Below are positions 11,058-23,300 of a stretch of DNA of 64,000 bases, piece after piece. This DNA comes from Tanytarsus gracilentus (lineage: Eukaryota > Arthropoda > Insecta > Diptera > Chironomidae), in NCBI GenBank assembly GCA_038502055.1, contig JAXRKN010000038.1:1922001-1986000 (forward strand), in the 5' to 3' direction. The notes below the pieces were generated by a model. It was given only the letters and a program-made list of their open reading frames with translations, searched no databases and was not told where the DNA came from. Both the position numbers and the translations under genes were made by a program. Numbering within the stretch: the first letter of the stretch is position 1; every line of letters begins with the position of its first letter.

Positions 11058-11519
11058 TTCCTATTTTTAATTCGACTGCTAAAAATTAATTTTGTTTCAT
11101 TCAATAATTGAGAAAGATTGAAGAGAAAAAACTTTTTTTTCTAAGAATTAATGTGAGAGATATTTTCTTAAAAGGGAATCAAGGAAATTTATATGAATAA
11201 TTATTTTTAATGCCTCGGCGATTATTTACAAAAGGAGTGGAAAATATTATTTAGTAAAACTTTGAAAATTATTAAACGCTAGTCTTTAAAAGTAATTTGA
11301 AAAAGCTTTTTCGTGACTAAATTTAATGAGAGCTTTTCTCTAAAACAATTTGTAAACCTTCAAATTTTATGAAAAGTCTCAAAAAAGCTTTTTAAAAATT
11401 TCACTTTTTTTTAATTTAAGAGAGCGAAGAGAGAAATTTTTTATGAATGATGCAAAAATCTTTAAACTTTTTTTTGCTGGTATATAAATGTCATCGAACT
11501 AAATGTAATCCTCTAAATT

Positions 11520-12485
11520 ATATGGTCCCCAAAAAACTACGATTTTTTCCATATTTTTATAATCATTTTTAACGTTAGTGTCTGTGTGTATTTTATTATA
11601 GCTCCGCTATATATTATTTGTTTCTCCAAAACCTGTTTTCGCCCCTAGTGCCAAGACATTACATTGTGCAATCCAAAACATATCTCAAATGATAGGCCTA
11701 GCCAAACCCTACAAACTGGGAAAACAGTTGAAATCGGTTGCTCTACGAGGAGTTGAGCCTTTAGTATCTTATTTTACTTTATTTCTATTTCTTCTTTCTC
11801 ACGATTTGTGAACGCCATATCTCAAGAACGGCTGGGGATTTGCTCGGGTTTGTGGCTAAAGATCGGGTTTTGGCTTATTGTGAAGAAGTTTTTTTTGAGG
11901 TCGACCTCAAGGACCGTCCCTGAGTGAGAAATGTCTTTTTATAAAATTTTTTATATGGCTTATGGGTATGTTGATGTATGATAGGATGATTGAATTGAAA
12001 TTTTGAGGATGATATGGTCGGCAGGGGCATTTCATTTTTGAATGGCTTATGTTGGTGACGATGATAGGGTTGTTTTTTTGGGTTCTTAGTGGCAGGGTGC
12101 TTGTTTTTTGCGGCTTTTTGTTTGACTGTCTGTCGGATATTGCATTGAGATTTTTGAGGATGTCTTGGGCGGGTGCTATGCTTCGATAGTTTTTGTGTGA
12201 TGTTGTGGTAATTGGTGGGATGTTCAGGCCGCCCAGGGTGCCATAATGCTTTCAGAAAGCTTATGTTGTGTTAATCGTTGTCGGATGTTGCAGTTGGGTG
12301 TCCTCGCGCCGAGGCCCTAATGTCCATTTTTCAGAACTATGCTTCATGTATGTCGTTGAACTCGTCATGCATAGGAATCGTTGAATTGGTTTTGTAATGC
12401 TATCATGTGAGTGGCCCTGCCTTGCATGGAGTGGGTCTATCTATGGGGCTTTGGAAATGGCAACGCCGTTTGCAGACCCATCTTA
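11520..12485. mobile_element. Decayed interspersed repeat (GC-richer block)
   Basis: Base composition changes sharply from AT-rich to mixed and G-rich between these approximate limits, then returns. A 52-bp piece (12317-12368) is nearly repeated at 27983-28035, within another repeat cluster, with 4 mismatches and one gap by eye. No ORF of useful length, no terminal repeats and no target duplication were found. The class is unknown; a degenerate transposon fragment is the best explanation. Confidence 0.5.
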
Positions 12486-13386
12486 TTCATATTTTAAAAT
12501 TGAGTAAAAATGCTAAATTTAGTGAATGGTATTATATCAAAGAAAGTTTGTTTTGTTGTTGCTGTTGAAATTTTTTTTGAGAATTGCTTTCATCTTCACA
12601 CTGATATAAGGAGAGATAGAGAGAGATATAGAAATTAATTAATGATCACTGAAATCGTACTCGCGGAATCCCTGAGTGTAGACGTTTCTATTTTTTTTTT
12701 GCTGATTGATAAGATTCATCGCGATTTTGATACTAAGCTTTTATAAACAGTGATCTACTGATGTGGGTGGTTCTACTTCTTATTTTAGAGAAAGAGAGGG
12801 AAGCTGCTTAAAATCAGAGACCGTTATATCTCCAACTTTTTTACTGATTAAAGAAATTATTTTCTTGTGAATTTTTCTAAATGCAAGATGGATGATGCTC
12901 AAGCTTTTGTATAATGAAGAGATAAAATCTAGTAAAAAATTTTAATTGAGAAAACCCAAAGTGATGACAATGTTACTAGTTTCGTTATTAAGATATTTCG
13001 CGAATTTCTATCTAAATTTTTTATAAGAGCGTTCTTGAGTGTAAAGAGCGAATTTGATGATTTTTTCTTTCGCCGTTTTTTTTCTTCATTTTTTTCCTAA
13101 AATGTGTGTGTTTGTGTGGTGTGATTGAACAAAATAATGAATTACAGCTAAACATTTTAGAACTCGCACAATGTCGATTTCAATGAAATTTTTATCGTAA
13201 ATTTATCACAAGAGAGGTTGCTGGTCTTCAAATAGGAAAATAGAGGAGATTTACTGTAAATTCCCATTCGAAAGAATTTTTTTTGATTGATTTTTTTCAT
13301 TCCTAGACAAAATCAGTTGAATTGAAATCGACACACGTGCGACTCTATAACGGTGTGTTTTTGTGACTTATGTGATAAATAATTTT

Positions 13387-13522
13387 ATATGAGCTGGCGG
13401 TCAGGAACAACACGCGGGTACATCAAATACGTACACGTCTCTACAACACACGACATTCAAAATAAATCTTCATCGTACTCAAAATCAGCATCGTCAATTA
13501 TTTCCTGACCGCCAACTCATAT
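13387..13522 (-). repeat. 21-bp inverted repeat (hairpin) downstream of the Ca-beta stop
   Basis: Arms at 13387-13407 and 13502-13522 are complementary at 20 of 21 positions, with a 94-nt loop. The right arm begins 10 nt after the Ca-beta stop codon. The one imperfect position is C-A on the plus strand but a G-U wobble in minus-strand RNA, so the stem is uninterrupted in the Ca-beta transcript. The loop overlaps a short acidic reading frame ending at 13457. Confidence 0.8.
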
Positions 13523-13534
13523 CCTTGACTCCTA

Positions 13535-16500
13535 CATAGCGTTCATATTTAACACTCTTCTGTTACCCCTTTGATGCTGAGGACTATAACTATATTCGTC
13601 ACGACGATGTGCGTAACGCTCTTTCTCCATATCGCGTATAAGATCAACATTGTCACTATCGTAGCTATTGTTCATTAAATGTCTACTGTTACTTTGACTG
13701 CCCACATAATGCTCTCGTCTATCTCTCGCATCCATTCGCGGGTCTCGATCACGCATATCACGCTCTACAACGCCTCGTCTGTCGTCTCTTTGCATCGGAT
13801 ATTCACTTCCACTTCCACCGCCTTCGTCTCGAACGCCTCGCTCTCTTACACTTGCACCATTGAAGTGTCTGTCATTCATCAAATCCTCATTATTTAAATC
13901 ATAACCCATCACATCACGCTCTCGATGGTGAATTCGCTCTCTCTCGCGTTCTAATCGATCTATTCTGTCTTTTTCACGATCTGAATAACGAGAAGATCGT
14001 CCTCTCGGCTGCTGCTGCTGTTGTTGTTGTTGTTGGTATGACGATGATCCTACAATGAGATGAGTGGAAAATCTAATCAAAAAATTGTTCAAAATATAAG
14101 CTTTATAAAAATCTCAAACGCAATCAAAACTATTCTAAAAAATCTCAAACGCAAACTCAATATGACAAGAAAAATTATGAGGCGATGATGATTTGTAAAT
14201 GAAACAACTCTCACGGGTTGCAATTATCGAAAAGAAACTCACTGAGGTTGGGGACTCTCAAAAGTGTGCTACTTACAGCTTACAAAATTAATTCATTAAA
14301 CTTTAATTAAACAATTTATATGTGGAGCAACATAAAAGCTATGTGAAAGATATGTGCTCATCATGTCTACGAACAACGCCTTGAACAACTAAAAGTAAAA
14401 TCGTGAGAGAGAAAGAAAATTTTATTTTTAAATTAATTCTACCGGTGCGATTTAGGTACACGTGAAAATGATTTTTTTAGCGGGAATCTTAAGGTTTTAG
14501 CAAGTGGTTTTTCTTTCTTCGATTTTTGAATTGATAAAATTTTGTGAGTGTGTTTTCTAATGATTTTTTTTTTAATTTTCACCACTTGACTAAAAAGCTT
14601 CATTAGTCATAAAGGGATCCCGGAAGATTTTCCGTGTGTGGATCCCTAATTAAAGTTATTTATTAAATGTTGCATGATTTTCGTTAGTAGTTTTTGTGAC
14701 CCAAAGCATTTCTTCAAAAAAAATCTACAAATTTTTCAACATGTGTTAAAAGTTTCGCTCAACAAAGCTTTTCATATAAAAATTACTGAAATATTTTTTT
14801 ACTAACAAGAACTTTTGATCAATTTTAATTTTTTCTTCTATACATATGAGGTATTGAAATCATCGAAACCATAAATTGCTGAAATAATGAGAAATTAAAA
14901 TAAGATAAATGGAATAACATAAATTAAAATTTAACGGAAAATAATTAGAAACTTAAGACACGTAGTTGCTGAGCAATGGACTCGTTGTATTACCTCCTCT
15001 ATGTCTTTCCTTCTCTTCTGCGGGTGTTTGCAATTGTTTATAAATTAAGAAAATTATAAAATCATTATAGGAATATTTTTATCGCTGGTGCTCAATCGGG
15101 GTAAATGTAAAGGAGTTTTGCTGAAATTAGTGTGTAAATAATTAAATTTCAACTTACCGGGTGGAGTTGTGGCCATTCTGTCAACCGGCGTCGATGTCTC
15201 TTGTGGTATTGGTCTTTGCATCGGTGTCGATCTGACTGGCGGATGAGTCGCTCTCCAGTATGCCTAAAAATTTTCATTTAGAAATTATTTTTAAACTTTT
15301 AAAAAGTAAAATTCACCTCTAAATATTCCGCTAAGTGATTGCAGGCTTCTTCAAGTTGATTTTCATCTAAAATTACGTCAAACATGTCGGTCGGACACTG
15401 ATTAAGTTTTTCAGCGGCCACCATCTGAACTGATAAATTTTTCGCTTGAGCTTTTCCGCGCGATTTGATTAATCTTTGCAAAACCTAAAAGAGAATTTTA
15501 TTGAGAAACGCGCAAATTATTAAATTTTATAAAATTAAACTCACTTTACTGCTAGCTATTTTCACGTAAACTATTGTTGGCGCTAGTGACGTCTTCGCCA
15601 ATTGGCTTGGATGGTTAATTGTGTCACAATCGAGCACTACCAGCTGAAGTGTACGAGCTAATTCAAAGATTCTTTCAATTTCAGCTTGCACTTCGGCCAG
15701 ACACGTTGAACGACTGTTAAAATGAGGGTAAAGTGTTAGAGATGGTAAAAAACTTGATTAATGACGAGTCGCTCTGTACCTATTTGATCGTTCCATGATT
15801 GCTCTTTTAGAAGGATTATTCATCAGGGATCGTTTAGCTAATGATATATCTGCTTGAACACGGGTTATAATTATCCTAAAAAACAGAATTACATTCTTAA
15901 TAAGTTCTATATGTGAAAAATGCACTCGCACTCACCTTGACTCAAAACGGTGTTTGAGAAAATCAAATAAAGCTTTTTGCATCATATCGGTCACTTCGTA
16001 ACCTTTTAAACTCGGACCTACTAGCACAACTGGACGCATTGAGGGCACGACATCATACGGCGATGCCGTCTCTTGTTTTTTAAAGAAGGGTTTCCGCTTT
16101 TCCTTGGTCGGTGGCGTGGCCAAGGGCGTTTTTGGATGACGAGATGCACCCATTGAGTCGCTCTCATCGCCGGGAGTTGGAGGAGTACTGCCCCTCGATG
16201 GTTCAACACCGGGGGCGGTCGCCGTACCCAAATTCCCGCTCGATGAGGCTTTGGATGCATATAGCTTCGACGATCGAACGGCTGAAGCTTGAATACGAAT
16301 GTGCTCAAGCTTCACGGGGCTAGGAATGAAGCCAACTTCACAGCCCTCTTTCACCAATCGACCTATCCACCAATTATTGTCATATTTTTCCTTAATGTGT
16401 AAGAAGTCTCCTATCTCGAACGACACCGCTGATCCGTGCACTGGAGAATCGTCATCGACACTGCCATCGTACGAGACATTTGTTCGGACGGCAAATGCCA

Positions 16501-17194
16501 CTGGTTTCGTTCTTGCCTTCTCCAGTTGGCCGAGAGCTTGACGCTCTTTCTCTCTCCGAAGAGATTCTTTTTCCTCGTCCAGCGACAGATCGGAAGATGG
16601 TTGTGAATAGTTTGAGTCAGCAGAACCCTAGAAACAAAGAAATAGTAAGGGTTAAACTCTTTTTTTCTTGCTTTTCCGCTGACAATCGACAATTTTCTTT
16701 CTTTCATAATTCATATTCTTTGTTGAGAGATCAATTGAAAGAAAAAAAGAGAGAGAGATAGAAGAGATGATGACACGTGTATGTTTATAAATGTGTGTGT
16801 GTATGTAATGATGTGTGTTCACATGAGTAAGTGGGGTGTTGTGAATTTATTATTTCTTTGCATCATAGCTTCATATAATTTTATGACAATAGCAACAAGC
16901 ACACTTCACATTCACTCAATAATGTCACACACACAAATTTACTGTCTTCGTTCGAAAGTTTTTAGAACTCTTTCAACCCTTTGATTACTAAATAGAGCAA
17001 CATTCGAGGGAAGACAGTAAAAGCTCTCGCATTCAACCACCAAGCGAGCTCATTACGAGCAACAACCATCGTCTTTCGTCTCAAACCTGGGTAAATAGTT
17101 TATTGTATCCACCGCTTGTATATCCTATACCCCCAAGTGAGGCCATTCGACCACTGCTTGGGGCATCAGTAGATGTGTTGGCTCGCTGAACCAT
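13535..17194 (-). CDS. Ca-beta: Voltage-gated calcium channel beta subunit, MVQRAN isoform
   Basis: Cytoplasmic MAGUK-like subunit that binds the alpha-1 interaction domain of Cav1/Cav2 channels and controls trafficking and gating. Minus-strand exons: 17194-17087, 16627-15936, 15875-15780, 15713-15545, 15484-15317, 15263-15158 and 14049-13535, all phase-compatible, giving 618 aa with the stop at 13532-13534. The SH3 domain starts near residue 79 (AFAVRTNVSYDG, ending FIPSPVKLEHIRIQ). A Ser/Pro-rich HOOK with PTKEKRKPFFKK leads into the guanylate-kinase-like domain (RPVVLVGPSLKGYEV, ISLAKRSL, LVVLDCDTINHPSQLAKTSL, VLQRLIKSRGKAQ, EACNHLAEYLE). The last exon has a nine-residue polyglutamine run and an Arg/Asp/Glu-rich tail ending NMNAM. 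In-frame codons upstream of the ATG at 17194 (DWRPDSRPP) run back to a stop, so this exon may begin further upstream. Confidence 0.93.
14050..15157 (-). other. Ca-beta intron before the last coding exon
   Basis: 1.1-kb AT-rich intron. Apart from the candidate microexon at 14994-15017, nothing coding is seen. Confidence 0.6.
14994..15017 (-). CDS. Ca-beta: Candidate 24-nt Ca-beta microexon
   Basis: In the 1.1-kb intron between the exons at 15158 and 14049. Acceptor ACCCGCAG|AAG and donor GGAG|GTAATA enclose 24 nt. Entering in phase 1, as the neighbouring exons require, it adds EEKERHRG (first codon shared with the upstream exon) and leaves in phase 1, so inclusion keeps the frame. The charged sequence fits the adjoining Arg/Glu-rich tail. 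Predicted from splice sites and phase only. Confidence 0.5.
17087..17194 (-). CDS. Ca-beta: Ca-beta alternative first coding exon A (MVQRAN...)
   Basis: Encodes 36 residues (MVQRANTST ... GGYNKLFTQ), donor CCCAG|GTTTGA, phase 0 into the GSADSNYSQ exon at 16627. The Gly/Ser/Tyr-rich composition is unlike random AT-rich reading frames. It is one of two phase-0 first exons for the same downstream exon, implying promoter or splice choice at the variable N-terminus, as is known for beta subunits. Confidence 0.75.
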
Positions 17195-20100
17195 CGGCGG
17201 CCGTGAATCCGGCCTCCAATCTTCTTCTTCGACTCTGCCGGATATTTTGCTTTACTCTAATGTCTTTTAATTTTTTTTATCTTCTATATTTTTGCGGGCT
17301 TTTATTTATTTTTTTGGTGATGAAAGAGAGAAAGACAGACAGAGAGAGAGAGGTGTGTGATGGAGGGTAGGAAAATTCTTTCTTTTTGTGATATTTTCTG
17401 TGTTGTTTTGCGAAAATATATACTCTTTTATCCAAATTTCTTTTGCGTCATTCACTCCCGAGTTGCATGCAATATATTAAACGAAAAAAAGCTCTCTCGC
17501 TTGCCTATAATTCTTTTTTTTCTCTTAAAACTCCCTTTTGTGAATGAATTTTGCGGCGATTCTAGATTAAAAATTACACTCTAGCAAACACTACGATGCT
17601 GCACTAATTATAGAATTGATATTCAGTTTCAACTATTCCATTCCAAACATTTTTCTTTTTTCTTTCTTCGATTGTGTGCTTTTTTTTGCTCTTTTCAAAT
17701 CACTTTACACAAATTTCATTTTCATTATAGACTCTCTTTATAATGTCTGATATTTTTTTTACTAAAATGGAAGAAAAAAATACAGAAATGAGTTGTGCAC
17801 ATATTAGTTAAAGATACTTCACATGTAGTTCAAATAAAAGTTTATTTTTGAGTTTCGAGAATGACAAATGACAAATGAGGGATGGCGAAAAAAAAGGTGG
17901 TAAAGGTTTTAAAAGGGAGGCAACTAAATATGTATGCATGACGTTTCAATGAAATTTATCGCAATTAAAATGAGAAAAAAAATTTAGTTCTCAATTCTGA
18001 GATTGACGGAAAAATTTAGCAAATCATGTTTCAGCATGTCATTGAGCAATTTTCATGTGAGGCCATATTTCACTATACAAATTTTTGCAAACTATTTTTC
18101 CATCCACTTCTCTCCACTCACTCGATCGAGAACCATTAAAGTTTAATGAGGTCACTAGAGCGAAACACATTGGCAATTAGACTTTTTTTATTTCTCTCTT
18201 CACAGCACTGGATGTGTCGCCGAGAGGATGAAAGGCAATCCCATTTTGAATTATCACAATTATTAACTTTTTAATCATGTTTTACTTCATGTCGCCTTTG
18301 ACACTCCTTGTATGAAAATGAAAATTCAATATGTTTTTCTTTCTCTCTCACTCACTCCACTTTAATGCAATGATTGAGTAATTTTCACTTTTCTTTCTTC
18401 TTCTTTTTCCTTATCAAAAACTAAACTTTTTTCTCATTGAAATTGTTTTTTTTTCATATCGATGGTGCGATATTAAATGATATTAGGATGAGGCTAATGA
18501 TGATGATGGATAAAAGAAATCAAATAAAAAAAAGGGAAAAGAGAGATTCTATAAATTCCTCTTTTATACTCTAAATGAACTTCCAACTCGAAAAATATCA
18601 ATTTTTCTCTTTTTCTCTTCTTGCTTTTTTCAATAATTACAATTTCTCGAATCCAGTTCGTCGATTATGCGATTATTGCAGTGATGTAGTACAACTCAAG
18701 GCTTATTTTCGATATCTTAATCACTTTTTCGACTGCAAATTCGCTTTTTAACACGCAAAAACTCGATTTTTAAAAAAGAAAATTCACTGAATAAAAATGA
18801 TTAAGAGCCATGACTGAAAGCACACACATACGAAATTTTTTCCGACTCGGAGAAAAGAGAAGGAAAAAACAGAATTGAGTTGAAGTTGGGGAATTTTTGT
18901 GCTCTATGGAAGATGTCTTGGAAAAGTGGACGCATGCGCATTCCACTCTGTACACAAATGTTGTTTATTAGGACTAAAAATCTCATTAAATTGCAGTACA
19001 TAAATCATTTCCGTCATAATTTTTCAATAAACTGCATTCGAGTCATATCAAAGTGGAGCATCTGAAATGAGTTGCAGCAGTAAAAGTTTAAACTTTTGAT
19101 ATCGCAAGCATGCACAAATTCACCACGAGAGAATGAGCATTTTCCACAATTACAAAATAAAAGCTTAATTACAACGCACGCGCTCTCGTGAACGCACTTA
19201 CAACTTTTCATTCATTCATGCCAACAATTTCAACATAGGAAAAGCTCAAATGACAAACTTTTTTTTCTTATTCTCTTTGTTTCCTTATAAACACATATTC
19301 ACAGTGATTTCGGGGAAAATCTGCACTGTCAAAAAAAAATCGCACGAGTCAGTAGCACAGCGGCAAGAATATGTTTATTTTTTTCGGGTATATTAAAATT
19401 TATGGTCGCTGACGTCATTTCGAATGTGTTCTTTTTCTGCATTCTTGATTCATTCTGTTCTCCCTCTGCTTCTATCTCGCACATTTTTATACACGCATTC
19501 TCGTTTTAACGCGCTAAATTTAAGCTTGGCAATTGTTTTTTTTATGCAGTCGATGATTCATTCACAAAAAATATGCGAGCATTTCCTGTTAGTAAGTGGT
19601 GCAATTGTTTCAATTTTGTAGAAATATTTTCGTGAATCATTTTTTTTAAATAAAAATTGCACATGACTGATGAAAATGCATTTTTTTTTGAAGAGATGAG
19701 TAATAATTTAAATATGATTTAAAAATGCATTTTTAAAACAGTTCTTAAATAATTAATAAATTTTTTATTAATATTTTAATTTAGAATTTTGTGATATATT
19801 AAATTCAGAAATTTTTTAATAAATTAGAAAAATTCTTCTAAAATATTTAAAAACTGATTAAAATTATTTTCTCGAATGAACTCTCAAATTACAAACATAA
19901 ATTATTTTTAAAAAAAAAACTTCTTACATCGCGTGGTGATTCTGTGTACATTAAAAACAAACATTCTACGTAAAATGTGAGATGTGAAAACGAAGGATGT
20001 GAATCAGTCACACAGACGAACGCTGTTTTATGACGTCATGGATTTTCTCTATGAGCTCAACAAACTTTGTAATGTATATTTGAGAATTCAAAAGATCGCG

Positions 20101-20255
20101 GAAAAAATGAGAGGAAAAGAAGTCGAGAGACAACGAAAATGAATAAAAGAAAAATAAATATTTTCATTTTTTTCACAGACTTTTGAGACTAGAAAAAGTA
20201 ATTTCTTTTTTATCTCGAAAGCAACTTTTTAGCTAAAAATGATTTCCTAGCTTAC
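17195..20255 (-). other. Ca-beta large 5' intron
   Basis: About 3 kb separating the two alternative first exons. AT-rich with pyrimidine tracts and no additional coding exon recognised. It should contain the promoter of the exon-A isoform. Confidence 0.5.
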
Positions 20256-20330
20256 CCGTCTATTGTTCTTCAATCGAAACGGAGGTTTATAGGTTGATCG
20301 GTGATGGTGGCGGTGATGACTTTTGTTCAT
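20256..20330 (-). CDS. Ca-beta: Ca-beta alternative first coding exon B (MNKSHHRHHH...)
   Basis: 25 codons beginning MNKSHHRHHHRS and ending KNNRR, with donor CGG|GTAAGC in phase 0, compatible with the exon starting at 16627. That isoform would be 607 aa. The position upstream on the same strand, the strong donor and the codon-like composition support assignment to Ca-beta. It is 3 kb from the next exon, so the link is inferred. Confidence 0.55.
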
Positions 20331-23300
20331 CTTGAAGCTTACTCGCTAGTTATTGATTGACTTGCAAAAATTATGATTATGGAGTGAGTCTGCTAAATGC
20401 CTTAATACGCACAGCACTCGAGAGTTCAATTAGAAAAACACTTGAGATTTTTTCTTGATGTATAAATCAACTCAATTTTCTCTAATCTAAATTTTCCTCC
20501 TTCACTTAGATGTGGAGAAAAATATTCACAAAAACACGCAACAAGCACATGAGGAAAAAAATTAAGCAACTATGCTCGATTCGAAAGGAAGTCGGAAATT
20601 TCCAGATTTCAATTAAGCGCGCCCGAGAGTGAATTATTTCATTTTATCACAAGCAGAAAAATAAATTAATTGAAGCTCGGAAAAATCATCTTTTGTGTAT
20701 CCACGAAAATCTTTTGTTAAACTGCGCGACTGAGGAGAGAAAACAGCACCAGATCAAGTTATTTTTAAGTTTTTTTTTCTCAGTGATGAAAAAGTGCTTG
20801 AAGAATTTTTCTTTCGCTCACAGCAAGCGATCGCCCATAAATTTCGCTCCCATTGCTCTTCATGTAGCTCACATTGTCGCATCTATGAGAGTGAGAGTGA
20901 GAATAATCCTTCGGATGTTTATTAACTCTCTCCTAATTGTAATTTGATCTCAATATATTTTTCGTCAGAAATTTTCACGACGACATTGTGAGCAATTTTT
21001 CATGATCGTACGAGCGCGCGAGAGAAAATGTTGCGGATGATCGAAATTAGGTTGAAATTTATCAGCAATTGACATTTTTAGCTCAACTTTTTATTAGCAT
21101 GTGATTTCATAAAAATTTTAGGATTATTTCATTGAAATGATTTGAAATGAAAAAAAATATATCTTGAACTTTTAATACGAGTTTAATTTTTTGCTTCCAC
21201 CATTAACGATCTCACACGTTTTGGAATATTTACCAAATTAGTTGTCAGCTATATTTTCAACTTTCAAATTGCTATAAAAAGTTATTTTTTTGCACAAAAA
21301 ATCTTATAATACTCTCGAGGCGAAGAAGATGCAAATGAAGCACAGTTGTGAGCTCATTTTAATTTCCATAAATCGTTTTGGCTATTTTGGCATACTTTTG
21401 ATAAGTCCCAAAAGCAGAAAGTGCCTTTTCGTACTAAAGTGATCTCATTTTAAAAAATGCTAAATTTAATTAACATAATTATTAGCCTCAAGTTTTTTTG
21501 CACATAAAAGTCCAGTTAGAAATTTTTAACATATTTCGTGTGGAGATGCATTTATTTCGAATGCCTGCAAAACAATTTCATCTTTAACAAAAATAATTGA
21601 TTTCATTTTCGATGAGAAGGAATTTTTGTGAAAATTTACCGTTACTCATAATTGACGCTAAACAATAAGTTCTCGAAATATATTTAATAATTATGCTCGC
21701 AGCGAAAAAAGGGAAAAAGCTATCAAAGATGAAGCAAAAACTGATTGGTGCTGCAGAAAAAATAATTTTTTTTCGCAACAAGAGCATTCATAAAATTCTC
21801 CAACATCACAATCATGCACGTCCATTAATATGATGATGGCTAACGAATTAAAAGTAAAGAAGGATAGCGAAAAGAGAAACTATCCAAAAATGCAATATAT
21901 AAATGAAGATCAACAGCAGCAATGTGCGAGAGAGAATGAAGAAATGCATAATAAGAGTTGAAGCCTTTTTAATACGCGAAGATAGAAAAATTTTATATTA
22001 TTTTTTTTTCAAGAAACTAATTTCAGAATGTACCTTTTCTCTCTCCTTTTTACCATCGGCATTAAAGAAAACGTTAAATTTACTTTTTCTCGGAATTTTT
22101 CGATTCATCGCGATGGGACGATTATACTTTTTTGCTTGTTCGCCTTTTTTCCCTTCCTACGTACAAACGGTGCAAGTTGTTATGCGTTTAAAAATAGAAT
22201 TTTCCATTCTTAATTTTGTGTGGTTCTTGATATATTGTTGGATGCCATTTGAAATGCGAATATTCAATGAGGTATTGCAATTAATTGAGTAAAAAGGGTT
22301 AATGTTGAATTCCTAGAAGAGAAATCGATCGAGTGCAATAAATAAGACTTTTAAGGGAAAGAATTAAAATAATGCTGAAAAGGTGCAAAAATAATTAATT
22401 CTTGCGAAACGATTTTAAATTTCAAACCTCTAAAATTATAATTTTGCATTCTTAAATTTGATATTGAAAAATATTTTATTAAATGATTATTTAATTTTTA
22501 AATCATCAATTTTTCAAAATAATTCAAGCAAGTAAATTAATATTCCTGTCATCAAAAAATATCCAAAAGCTAAAGACCTTGACAATTTCCCTTTCGACTA
22601 AAAGACTTGTACAATGTTTATTTCTAAAACTCTTTAATATTATAATAAAATGCAATTTTATCAAATTTGCCCCCACATATGGACATAAAAAACATAAATT
22701 TGAAAATACGTTAAATTCAAAAAATTTAACCTGAAAAAGATGAATGAAAAAATTTCCATTTTTCTTGTGTTTCCATATGTGGAAAATATCTTGCAGCAAA
22801 GCAATATTGTTAAGAGAAAAATACCGAAGAACGTGAAGGAAGAAACAATGCGCGAAGCTCTAAGAGCAAAAGCGAACGCAACACATTTTAAGATCTAACA
22901 CATATGAGGGCTTCACGAAATCGAGAGTGAGACAGTGAAATCGCATCGAAATGACTTCAAGCGAAATATAACTGCGTTCTGCAACGTTATGTATATGCGC
23001 ATCGAAAGAAAGAGTGAGTGAGGGAGAGAGAGAGAATATCCAAGGTCAGACAAACATTTATTAATATTTAGCTTGCGAATTTTTTCATGGTTGCATCGCA
23101 ACTTGTCGTAGCTTCTTCTTCAATTCTTTTTTGCATTTTTTCTCGTGTTGTTATTTTTGGATAAAAAAATGAAAGCAAATGTGTGTCGACTTGTAGGGCA
23201 TTAAGAGCAAGGTTATGTTTACTTTTTTTGGTGGTTCTTAATTTATGATTTAAAAAGTTTATTTTTTTTCTAACCAAAATTATTTTAAATTTTGACCAAG

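Larger units (their letters stand above)
9485..13386. other. Intergenic region between Cdk9 and Ca-beta, probably including a long Ca-beta 3' UTR
   Basis: About 3.9 kb without a recognisable coding exon. It lies between the Cdk9 start and the Ca-beta stop, both on the minus strand, so it should contain the Cdk9 promoter at its left and the Ca-beta 3' UTR at its right. T-rich tracts on the plus strand dominate 9.6-11 kb. A (GA)16 microsatellite is at 11023-11054. A GC-richer block at about 11.52-12.48 kb looks inserted and is listed separately. Confidence 0.5.

Noticed and set aside
13679..13897. Ser/Thr-rich plus-strand ORF
   Set aside because: Shadow of the Arg/Asp-rich last Ca-beta exon on the opposite strand.
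21903..22292. 129-codon ORF in the intergenic region
   Set aside because: Low-complexity, hydrophobic translation of AT-rich DNA, with overlapping frames and no domain, splice or promoter support.
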